Source: Rhodospirillaceae bacterium (GTDB taxonomy: Bacteria > Pseudomonadota > Alphaproteobacteria > Dongiales > Dongiaceae). Taken from it: 64,000 nt of DNA. A program made the translations under genes and the position numbers. The notes below the pieces were generated by a model, which was given only the letters and a program-made list of their open reading frames with translations, was not told where the DNA came from and made no database searches. The stretch covers positions 1 through 64,000 of the forward strand of contig SSEL01000002.1 in NCBI GenBank assembly GCA_008012315.1, given 5' to 3'. Positions 34,220 to 41,068 of this stretch are shown piece by piece (position 1 is the first letter of the stretch; each line of letters opens with the position of its first letter).

Positions 34220-35635
34220 TTGCTGACCTTGCGGCCTAAGCGCCAGGAGGGCGAGTCTGGAGCCACGATATACCCCTGGAAAGAGGGCTACGGCGTGGTA
34301 TTAATTCTTAGGCGACTTTCCGGGCCTGCTGGGAGCGAGGGTCGCGGCCGAACTGTGGGGGATCATTTGTTACAGTCGATGCTGGTTCTGCTGGAACGCT
34401 GGCGGGCCGATCCGAATAGCACCTATCTCTCGTGGTTCCTCTGGGAAGAGCGGATCAAGAACTTCCGGTCCATCCGTCGTGGATTACAGGAGGTGGTGAA
34501 AGAGATCGAAGCTGGGACGTTCGGCAATGCTTATCGAGGCTCGTCGCTTGAAACGGTCGTTCATTCGATTGCTGAGCAGCGCCAGATTTTTAAGGGAGCC
34601 GATCACGCTTTCCTTTGGAAACCGAAGCTGCGCATCCCAGACATATATGAAAATGCAGATAATCAGCACGCGTTTGGCAAGCTCCTGGATACTTGTCTCT
34701 GCTGCAACACCGAGCAGCAAATCATAGCGGCCGTTCACGAAATTGATGGCAAGAAGATCAAGGGCCTGGGCCCGGCGGTCGCTAACCTCTTGTACTTTCT
34801 CCACCCAACGCTCGTTCCGCCCTTTAATACAGCCATTGTGAATGGTTTCAACGCATTGACCGGTGCTCGAGTCAAGTTAGGTCGCTGGGATGACTTTCTG
34901 GCGATGCGCAAAGGCATAATTGAGTTCAACACCACCTATCGCTCACTCTTGTCTAACGACTTGGGAGCGGTTGGCGGTTTGCTCTTTGATGTAGGCAGTG
35001 GTCGTTATTCAGCGCCACCACAAGGCGATGATGCATTGGCTCTCCAGGCCTGGGAAGCGGATCTCGCCCGAGTCAGAGAAGAAGTCGCCAAGACGAATAA
35101 AGCTCTCAACAAGGCCCGCGAGGGCGATCATACGCATACTGAAGTCCAAGGCTGGCTCCGAGATCTAGGCCTGGCACTCGGTTACTCAGCGTGGGTAGCG
35201 GTTAATGACCGTGGTCGCCAATTCAACGGCGGTAAGCTTGGTGACGGTTGTATAGACACACTTCCTGCGGCGGCGACGCCACGTGGAGCGGAGTCCGTGC
35301 GTCTTATTGATGTCCTTTGGCTAGACAAGGTCTCGGGCGAGATCGTTGCTGCCTATGAAGTCGAGCATACGACATCGATATACTCTGGCATTGTTCGGAT
35401 GTTGGATCTCGCTCTGGGCAGTGGCGCACCTGCACTTCAAGGGCTTTTCCTCGTAGCTCCAGATGAGCGAGAACATGAAGTCCGGGCCCAGCTCGCCAGA
35501 CCAGCTTTTAGCCGGATCGCCGACCTCAAGGTCCATTATTTGCCCTACGGCGAGCTCAGGTTGAACAGGGACGCAATTGCCCGGTTTGGCCAGGGGATGA
35601 AGCCAGTCCAGGCGATTTCACGGGCATTGACCTAA
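34220..35635 (+). CDS. Predicted nuclease-like protein with EVEHTTSIYSG motif
   Basis: A protein of up to 471 residues. The C-terminal domain (about 310-470) carries a set of motifs also seen in uncharacterised restriction-like proteins: EVQGWLRDLGLALGYSAWVA, VNDRGR, then LIDVLWLD and AAYEVEHTTSIYSGIVRMLD. The Asp in IDVLWLD and the Glu in EVEHT fit a PD-(D/E)xK-type nuclease core, with His or Glu in place of Lys; this is inference. The N-terminal 250 residues contain a GIGPxVAN-like segment (IKGLGPAVANLLYFLHPT) that suggests a helix-hairpin-helix DNA contact. The start is uncertain (TTG 34220 or ATG 34379). It may be another defence gene. It stands alone, divergent from the Bax-inhibitor gene. 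Confidence 0.6.
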   Translation: MLTLRPKRQEGESGATIYPWKEGYGVVLILRRLSGPAGSEGRGRTVGDHLLQSMLVLLERWRADPNSTYLSWFLWEERIKNFRSIRRGLQEVVKEIEAGTFGNAYRGSSLETVVHSIAEQRQIFKGADHAFLWKPKLRIPDIYENADNQHAFGKLLDTCLCCNTEQQIIAAVHEIDGKKIKGLGPAVANLLYFLHPTLVPPFNTAIVNGFNALTGARVKLGRWDDFLAMRKGIIEFNTTYRSLLSNDLGAVGGLLFDVGSGRYSAPPQGDDALALQAWEADLARVREEVAKTNKALNKAREGDHTHTEVQGWLRDLGLALGYSAWVAVNDRGRQFNGGKLGDGCIDTLPAAATPRGAESVRLIDVLWLDKVSGEIVAAYEVEHTTSIYSGIVRMLDLALGSGAPALQGLFLVAPDEREHEVRAQLARPAFSRIADLKVHYLPYGELRLNRDAIARFGQGMKPVQAISRALT

Positions 35636-35708
35636 CAAGCGTAATTTTAGCTGAAAGATGGCTTTGGCCCCCAGGTATTCCCAGCTAGCTATCAGCGCAG
35701 TGAATCAG

Positions 35709-37046
35709 CTACCGAACCGAGGCAGGGCTTGGCTCGCTTTTTCGTGGCGTACCCTCGCTTTTGAGGCCGTTCAGCAACCCGAAGGCCAGCCCGGCCGATA
35801 AAATCATACCAGTCGCTACGAACATAAGAGAACTGTGCGGTGGATGGCCGACGTCTGTTAGCAAGCCACCCAAGAGAGAGCCAAGGGCTCCACCGAGGCT
35901 CGAAGCCGCGGTCTGTCTTCCAAGTTCGATCCCTCGCTCGGCTCCGGACCCAATCGAAATCCAGTACGTGAGAATGGGCGCCAATACACCAGCACTACTT
36001 GCCACGAAAGCAACGGTCGCCAACATCATCGTAAAGCTTGAAGCATATGGAGCAAGGGCGAGCCCGGCGGCCAATAGAACCAGTGCAATAGCTATGACCC
36101 AACGGCTCATCTTAGGCCTGATCGCAGGGGCAAACCCGATTGCCTGCGCCAATATCATAACGAGACTGCATTCGGTAAACATCACGGCAACCTGATATGG
36201 CGTCAGTCCCAGTTGCCCTTCGCCACGGAGTGCTAAGTCCGTCTCGAAGACGCCGCCCCCGGTTGAAACAACGAACGCCAACAGGAGGAGAGTACGACGG
36301 ACGGCTTTGGATAGAAGCGCCGTTTCGCCAGGAGACCTGCTATCGTCAACATCTCTTTCAGCCCCGGATGTAGTTAGCCAAAACAGGACAAAAGCCACCA
36401 TCGCCAGGAGGGCGGTAAATCGGAGAGGAGTTGCGAGAGACGTTTGCAGTTCGGCTCTGTACCAAATTTCCGAGGTGACTCGCGTGATGAATACACCGAG
36501 CATAGGACCTAGAAGAAAACCGGCCATTCCAGCAAGGCTAACCATGGTTAGGCGTCTAGCTTGGCCACCTTCGGCAACCTTAACATCTCCAATGAAGGCA
36601 GACGCTATCGGCGTTACAGCCGCGGCGAATATCCCGCTAAAGAACCGCTCCGCATAAAGCGCCTCTAAGCCTTCAAGAAACGAAAAGATTGCCATTGTTC
36701 CGGAAAAACCGCTCAAGCCCATAAGTAGCACCGAGCGGCGTCCAATCTGATCTGAAAGTCTACCCCAGAGCGGCGCAAACAGAACGAGGGCTAGCAGATA
36801 GATGGCAGCCAACAGGCCCGTATGGCGGGAAATCTGGACAGTCGTTCCCACGCTGCCGATTATTCGCTGCAGCGAATAGGGTAGCAAAGGAAGCGTCACG
36901 CCATAGCCGACCGAGACGGTGAAAACCGTCAGCATCAGTGCGGCTATCGCTATACGAGAAATCCGATATGGCTGATACAGCGCGCTCTTCACAACTGCCC
37001 AGGCCCTGTTAAAACGATCTTCCGGATCACTTGAATGCCTCGCCAA
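35709..37046 (-). CDS. MFS transporter
   Basis: A 445-residue major facilitator with twelve predicted membrane helices. The signature loop between helices 2 and 3 is visible as PLWGRLSDQIGRRSVLLMG, and GFLLGPMLGVF marks helix 5 with the drug/proton antiporter type motif GxxxGPxLG. A second half-repeat is suggested by SSLGGALGSLLGGLLTD. The substrate is unknown; the family is consistent with drug or metabolite export. It may be cotranscribed with the small membrane protein gene 32 bases upstream. The C-terminal 15 residues are polar and charged. Confidence 0.87.
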   Translation of the reverse strand: MARHSSDPEDRFNRAWAVVKSALYQPYRISRIAIAALMLTVFTVSVGYGVTLPLLPYSLQRIIGSVGTTVQISRHTGLLAAIYLLALVLFAPLWGRLSDQIGRRSVLLMGLSGFSGTMAIFSFLEGLEALYAERFFSGIFAAAVTPIASAFIGDVKVAEGGQARRLTMVSLAGMAGFLLGPMLGVFITRVTSEIWYRAELQTSLATPLRFTALLAMVAFVLFWLTTSGAERDVDDSRSPGETALLSKAVRRTLLLLAFVVSTGGGVFETDLALRGEGQLGLTPYQVAVMFTECSLVMILAQAIGFAPAIRPKMSRWVIAIALVLLAAGLALAPYASSFTMMLATVAFVASSAGVLAPILTYWISIGSGAERGIELGRQTAASSLGGALGSLLGGLLTDVGHPPHSSLMFVATGMILSAGLAFGLLNGLKSEGTPRKSEPSPASVR

Positions 37047-37077
37047 GCGAACTTAATGAATTCGTCCACCTCTCTCA

Positions 37078-37296
37078 TCACCGGCGTTTTCCGCCCGATG
37101 GCCATGCGCTGAACGCCAGGAGCCATAGGCCGACAATGTTCAGAATGGGAAACAATGCGAGGAGACACCAGAAAGGTGAGTAGCCAATGCGCCGGATGAT
37201 GATCCCAATTGGATAGAGGAACATCACGGCGAAGAGCGTGAACATAACCCAATGCCAGGCGGACCAGTAGGCGAACATCTCAGACCCGTACATCAT
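37078..37296 (-). CDS. Small integral membrane protein
   Basis: A 72-residue protein with two predicted membrane helices (WVMFTLFAVMFLYPIGIIIR and FWCLLALFPILNIVGLWLLA) joined by RRIGYSP. The end is basic (SGGKRR). The RIGYSPFWCLLALFPILNI pattern is common in small membrane proteins of unknown function (DUF805-like loops). Situated between a hairpin and the MFS gene on the same strand. Confidence 0.65.
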   Translation of the reverse strand: MMYGSEMFAYWSAWHWVMFTLFAVMFLYPIGIIIRRIGYSPFWCLLALFPILNIVGLWLLAFSAWPSGGKRR

Positions 37297-37333
37297 AGCG
37301 ACACCCCATCATGAGTCGATGAATTGGATTGTT

Positions 37334-37375
37334 GTAAGTGCCGTATCCGGACCATTCCGGAATTGCGGCACTTAC
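37334..37375. terminator. Strong hairpin between ICMT-like and small membrane protein genes
   Basis: GTAAGTGCCG (37334-37343) pairs with CGGCACTTAC (37366-37375), with an inner TCCGG/CCGGA stem. It lies just past the stop of the methyltransferase gene. There is no T-run on either side, so termination is not assured. Confidence 0.5.
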
Positions 37376-37393
37376 ACAGCAACTTTCTGCCGT

Positions 37394-38059
37394 TCAGCTA
37401 TCGGCGACGTGAAGAGCGAGTTTGATACGAGACCAATGTGGGAGCCAGGCTGGAACATGTTCTGCGTAATGATCGTACTCCGCGCCGAATTTCGCGCGGA
37501 CTTCATGCTCTTCCTGTTTCGCCAGGCGTACATACATAACGACCAGGACGGGGAACATGGCTAGAGTGAGAAGTGTGGGCCACTGAAGCAAGAAGCCCAG
37601 AAGAACCAAGATGAATCCGACATATTGAGGATGGCGCACAAAGTCATATGCGCCTGTCGTCGCCAGCCTGTTCTTTCTCTGGGCGTTGAAAAGAGCGTGC
37701 CACGCCGAGGATATCAGCAAGAAGCCAGCACCAATCAAGACAAAGCTCGCCATATGGAAAGGCCCGAAGTGCGGGTTCGCTTTCCATCCGAAGAGCTCTT
37801 CCAGAAGGTGACCGGCGTCGTGGGAGAACCAGTTCACGTCGGGGTACTTTGTTTGAAGCCAGCCGGAGAGCACGTAGATGGTGAGCGGAAATCCGTACAT
37901 TTCGGCGAATAACGCCACGATAAACGCACTAAATGCACCCAGCGACTTCCAATCCCTGCTGGTGCGAGGCTTGAAGAAACTAAAGGCGAAGAAGATGAAG
38001 ACAACGGAGTTGAGGACAACGAGACCCCAAAGACCGTAAGCGGGAGCTTCCTGGTTCAT
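37394..38059 (-). CDS. Isoprenylcysteine carboxyl methyltransferase-like membrane protein
   Basis: A 221-residue membrane methyltransferase-like protein with about five helices. The C-terminal ICMT/PEMT signature is clear: TTGAYDFVRHPQYVGFILV followed by QEEHEVRAKFGAEYDHYAEH, which forms the AdoMet and substrate pocket. Bacteria lack prenylated proteins of the eukaryotic kind, so the substrate is unknown. Its ATG overlaps the DUF2933 gene stop as ATGA, so these two are translationally coupled. It is notable next to an extra AdoMet synthetase in the same island. Confidence 0.85.
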   Translation of the reverse strand: MNQEAPAYGLWGLVVLNSVVFIFFAFSFFKPRTSRDWKSLGAFSAFIVALFAEMYGFPLTIYVLSGWLQTKYPDVNWFSHDAGHLLEELFGWKANPHFGPFHMASFVLIGAGFLLISSAWHALFNAQRKNRLATTGAYDFVRHPQYVGFILVLLGFLLQWPTLLTLAMFPVLVVMYVRLAKQEEHEVRAKFGAEYDHYAEHVPAWLPHWSRIKLALHVADS

Positions 38060-38388
38060 GGCTGAGCTCCTTTATCCGACAAAGGCTTCGGCGGATTGTT
38101 CTCACTGTGCCGATGATCTTCCTCGCTATGACTGCCATGCCCGCCATGGCCATGATGCATAAAGATATGCATGAGCGGACAGGCCAAAATGATCAGGAAG
38201 GGTATGTACCCGTAAAGATGGGCCCAGTGTTCGGTGATCAGGAAAAAGCCACCGACAGCGGCGAATCCCAGCATGACGGCTGCCGCCTTGGAGCGCCAAA
38301 AGCTTTGATGCTCCTCGTGATTTGAGTGGCGAAAGTCTCGTTCGTTTTTGCCGTCGTGATCATGATCGCCGTGTGAATGCATGCACAT
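38056..38388 (-). CDS. DUF2933 family small membrane protein, His-rich
   Basis: A 110-residue protein. Both ends are histidine-rich (MCMHSHGDHDHDGK and HIFMHHGHGGHGSHSEEDHR) around two short hydrophobic segments (AAAVMLGFAAVGGFFLITEH and LIILACPLMHIFMHH). This is the DUF2933 pattern, common beside copper pumps and ICMT-like genes; the histidines suggest metal binding at the membrane. ATG 38388 is chosen because AGGAG lies seven bases upstream. A second DUF2933 gene is at 53385. Confidence 0.82.
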   Translation of the reverse strand: MCMHSHGDHDHDGKNERDFRHSNHEEHQSFWRSKAAAVMLGFAAVGGFFLITEHWAHLYGYIPFLIILACPLMHIFMHHGHGGHGSHSEEDHRHSENNPPKPLSDKGAQP

Positions 38389-38446
38389 GGTCCTTACTCC
38401 TTTGTAGCAGGACGATTCTCTAAGCAGGTGCGGAGTTGCGACCGGC

Positions 38447-39004
38447 TCACATATGGCCAAGCAAAGCTGGCATTAAGAGCTCGTCAGCCGTGCGCTTCTG
38501 CTCATCAGAGAAGGCGGTGTATAGGGGCTTAACTGCGGCCTCTAGCTTTTGAACTCGACTGAGCTCCTGGGTAAGGACATGCTCGCGGACGCTCATCCTC
38601 TCGATCAATCCGTCGCTGCCTTTCTGTGGCATCATGGAACCGTCCATCCCCGGCATGGAATGGGTGGCGTCATTCACGCTCTCGCGCATCGCGTCGGCAA
38701 ACTTGTTCCAAGCCGGTGCCTGCGCTTCAGTGATCTTGAGTTCGGTCTTAAGGAAAGCGAGTCGGCCTTCGATATGCTTGGGACTCATCATCTGGAGCAT
38801 CGGCGTCATCATCGACATCATGCCGCCTTTGGCGCCTGAGCCAGCCATCATGGCATTTCCCATCATAGCGCCACCCATCATATTGAGTTGCTGCTGCGCG
38901 GCGTCGTCGCCCTCTGTGTTTTGGTGATGGGTGTCGTCGGCGAGGGCAGGCGTCGCCAGCAGAAGCGTTGCGCCGACAAGAGCGAGTTTAAGGGTATTCT
39001 TCAT
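38447..39004 (-). CDS. Periplasmic Spy/CpxP-like metal-stress protein
   Basis: A 185-residue exported protein with signal peptide MKNTLKLALVGATLLLATPALA. A Met-rich stretch (QLNMMGGAMMGNAMMAGSGA, about 40-60) precedes a helical domain with ELKITEAQAPAWNKFADAMRE, the LTxxQ-type motif of Spy and CpxP periplasmic chaperones. The methionines suggest copper or silver binding. GGAGAG seven bases before the ATG gives a firm start. First gene of a probable leftward operon with DUF2933 and ICMT-like genes. Confidence 0.8.
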   Translation of the reverse strand: MKNTLKLALVGATLLLATPALADDTHHQNTEGDDAAQQQLNMMGGAMMGNAMMAGSGAKGGMMSMMTPMLQMMSPKHIEGRLAFLKTELKITEAQAPAWNKFADAMRESVNDATHSMPGMDGSMMPQKGSDGLIERMSVREHVLTQELSRVQKLEAAVKPLYTAFSDEQKRTADELLMPALLGHM

Positions 39005-39182
39005 TTTAATCTCTCCGCATTAATCACTAGCTTGCATTGGATATTTCTGTTTGATCACGAGAGCATCGTGACCAAATCAGCTTGGGCGTTACCATCGGAG
39101 AAGCGGATTGAGAATCTTGGCTAAGTTCCTGCAGAGCTGGGTCGCTCGTCTTTCAGCCAGACTCGGCGCCCTCGATGGAGCG

Positions 39183-39524
39183 TCAGGAAGCGGCTATTTG
39201 CGGAGGGCGGTATTGAGGACGGACAATTCGCCCGTTGAAGTTGTCAATACGAGGCGGGGAGGGCAAGAGATTGTTCTGACTCAGGCTCGCTACCTCTGCC
39301 GGGAACGGCGCGCAAAGGGAGACGATAGATACGGTATGGCAATGCTTCACGACGCCATCATGACCTGTTTGGCAGGGGTCGCTACTGACAGTTCCGGCGA
39401 GCGCAATCGGCCTGTCGTGATGTATATGTTCGTACTTGCCGTAGCCAAGCTGTAGGATCAACGCCACCGCATAGAGCACACATATACCGATCCGAATGGA
39501 ATGGCTCAGGGCCATCCCCCGCAT
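39183..39524 (-). CDS. Small secreted Cys/His protein, paralog of the 29457 gene
   Basis: A 113-residue protein with a hydrophobic N-terminal segment (IRIGICVLYAVALILQLGYG) and a His/Cys patch CQTGHDGVVKHC followed by a third cysteine. The C-x-T-G-H-x5-H-C pattern is the same as in the protein encoded at 29457. Metal binding outside the cytoplasm is inferred. ATG 39524 is chosen for AGGA six bases upstream. An FNR-type box lies about 97 bases before the start, matching the arrangement at the other locus. Confidence 0.6.
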   Translation of the reverse strand: MRGMALSHSIRIGICVLYAVALILQLGYGKYEHIHHDRPIALAGTVSSDPCQTGHDGVVKHCHTVSIVSLCAPFPAEVASLSQNNLLPSPPRIDNFNGRIVRPQYRPPQIAAS

Positions 39525-39620
39525 AAATCTTCCTATGTAGCTTCCACGACGCATCGCTCGTACGCCACTTATCCATCGTCCTCGATGGTCTTAAGTTTGG
39601 CATAGTAGAACTAGAGTGCC

Positions 39621-39634
39621 TTGACGCAAATCAA
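39621..39634. promoter_or_regulatory. FNR/FixK-type box upstream of small secreted protein gene
   Basis: TTGACGCAAATCAA fits TTGA-N6-TCAA with nine of ten positions of the extended FNR/FixK consensus. It lies 97 bases before the ATG at 39524 and in front of no other gene start. Confidence 0.5.
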
Positions 39635-39682
39635 ACCCAGGGATCGAATTCCGCTGACACAGGCTCATTGGGACCCGTCGCC

Positions 39683-40141
39683 CTATGCGAAATGCAGCGC
39701 TGCAGCCATGACGACGAGGTAGCGGACGGCCTTGCCAAATGCGACAGGCAACAAAAAGGTCGCAAACGGGACCTTCAGGACCCCAGCGGCGAAGGTCAAA
39801 GGATCTCCGACAATCGGCAGCCAGGAGAATAACAGGCTCAGAATGCCAAACTTTTTGAATGCCCTGGTTCCTCTGTCGAGCTGCCGTGCATTGAATGGCG
39901 ATAGCTTTCTCCTGAGAAGATCGATCCCTCGATAGCCAAGGAACCAGTTAACCGAAGCCCCCAGGGTATTGCCTACTAGGGCGACTATCAGGAGCAGCCA
40001 TGGCTCAAACTGAGCGGCCAATAGCCCGGCAAGAACTACCTCCGAAGACAGAGGTATGAGGGTCGCGGCGACAAAGGAGGAGATGAAAAGCAGAGCAAGG
40101 GCGCCCGCGAGGCTGAGGGCGGGGTAGTCAATTGCTGTCAC
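39683..40141 (-). CDS. YqaA/DedA-like small membrane protein
   Basis: A 152-residue protein with four or five predicted membrane segments. LIPLSSEVVLAGLLAAQ, NTLGASVNWFLGYRG and FSWLPIVGDPLTFAAGVLKV are hallmarks of the YqaA branch of the SNARE-associated/DedA family, thought to act in lipid or undecaprenyl-phosphate handling. GTG 40141 has AGGA eight bases upstream. It is divergent from the copper chaperone gene. Confidence 0.85.
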   Translation of the reverse strand: MTAIDYPALSLAGALALLFISSFVAATLIPLSSEVVLAGLLAAQFEPWLLLIVALVGNTLGASVNWFLGYRGIDLLRRKLSPFNARQLDRGTRAFKKFGILSLLFSWLPIVGDPLTFAAGVLKVPFATFLLPVAFGKAVRYLVVMAAALHFA

Positions 40142-40178
40142 TTTGCTGCTTCCTCAATAGATAGTCGCAGCCGGTGCC

Positions 40179-40209
40179 TTGACCTTCCCATAATTGGAAT
40201 CCCCATATA
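40179..40209 (+). promoter_or_regulatory. CueR-type copper promoter of copZ
   Basis: TTGACC at 40179 and CATATA at 40204 have a 19-base spacer containing the dyad half-sites CCTTCCC and TTGGAA. This matches the known CueR operator pattern (ACCTTCC...GGAAGGT) closely. It lies 35 bases before the copZ start. Confidence 0.8.
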
Positions 40210-40243
40210 CTTCACTGGAGCGCTTTTTACAGGAGAAAGTCAA

Positions 40244-40453
40244 ATGACCAAATTCAAGGTATCGGATATGACCTGCGGCCATTGTGCTGGTGTGGTGACC
40301 GAAGCCGTTAAGGGGGTTGATCCAAAGGCCCAGGTTTCTGTCGATGTCATGTCCAAGTCTGTTTCTATCACCAGTGCTGCCGATAATCAGAAATTCATCG
40401 CGGCAATTCGAGAAGCGGGGTACGATCCGCAAGTCGATGTCTCCCAGCCCTGA
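40244..40453 (+). CDS. copZ: Copper chaperone, HMA domain
   Basis: A 69-residue heavy-metal-associated domain protein with the metal loop MTCGHC near residue 10 and a beta-alpha-beta-beta-alpha-beta fold. CopZ proteins carry Cu(I) in the cytoplasm to CopA. GGAGAAAG is eight to ten bases before the ATG. It has its own CueR-type promoter and is followed by a strong terminator, so it is a monocistronic copper-induced gene. Confidence 0.93.
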   Translation: MTKFKVSDMTCGHCAGVVTEAVKGVDPKAQVSVDVMSKSVSITSAADNQKFIAAIREAGYDPQVDVSQP

Positions 40454-40459
40454 CGATAC

Positions 40460-40488
40460 GGAGGGGGTGTGATCTTCGATCCCCCTCC
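40460..40488 (+). terminator. Terminator of copZ
   Basis: GGAGGGGG (40460-40467) pairs with CCCCCTCC (40481-40488), followed by ACTTTTCT. It begins seven bases after the copZ stop. Confidence 0.8.
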
Positions 40489-40501
40489 ACTTTTCTGGGA
40501 A

Positions 40502-40984
40502 TTATCCCGCGGTTGGTAACGTCGCGCTGCGGCGCGACAACTTCTGCCTGAGCGCCCAGCCGAGAAATGCGATCCCCAACATCCCAACATAAGGTCGGAC
40601 CGGCTCAAAATAGGTCAGCAGCAACTGGCCGCCAAACAGCAGCATTAGCAACTTGTTGCATACTGGGCAGGCAATCCCGAGGAAGCCTAGAGCACTACCG
40701 GAGCCTGCCGCTCCAATAGAGCAGGCAGGTGCCTTTAAGCCCAGATACAGCCCTCCCAACGCCGATTCGATGGCGAGCAAGAGATACTCGTAGCCCGCTA
40801 CCGGCGTCATACGGATAAAGAGTGCGTTGTTCCAAAGCGCCGCTACCGAACCGCCAATGATAAAGATGCTGACGGCAAAGAATGCCGACCTCGCCATCTC
40901 GACCGCCGAAATACTCCTCAGCGAAGCGAGGAAGCTGGCATATACCGTGACCCGTGGCTCAAGCATGTCTTCATTCCATACCAA
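40502..40984 (-). CDS. Membrane protein with CPVC motif in copper cluster
   Basis: A protein of up to 160 residues with four predicted membrane helices. The third and fourth flank ALGFLGIACPVCNKLLMLLF, where two cysteines and a lysine sit inside the membrane region; another cysteine is in KAPACSIGAAGSG. Such a pair could bind Cu(I) or act in thiol chemistry, but I know of no characterised member. The start is assigned to TTG 40984 with AGGAGG 11 bases upstream; ATG 40966 is the alternative. It lies between copZ and copA and is transcribed with copA, from which it is 84 bases away. Confidence 0.65.
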   Translation of the reverse strand: MVWNEDMLEPRVTVYASFLASLRSISAVEMARSAFFAVSIFIIGGSVAALWNNALFIRMTPVAGYEYLLLAIESALGGLYLGLKAPACSIGAAGSGSALGFLGIACPVCNKLLMLLFGGQLLLTYFEPVRPYVGMLGIAFLGWALRQKLSRRSATLPTAG

Positions 40985-41068
40985 GAAAACGAGAACCTCC
41001 TAAAGGATTGCCACGTAGCAAGGTCAAGGAGGATGTCGCTTTGACCTTCTCCCTGACCAGAAGTGCCG

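Noticed and set aside
40997-41027. Leftward CueR-like box (TTGACC, 19 bases, TAGGAG) for the 40502 gene
   Set aside because: The -10 overlaps the AGGAGG ribosome site, so a transcript starting there would lack it; kept only as a weak possibility.
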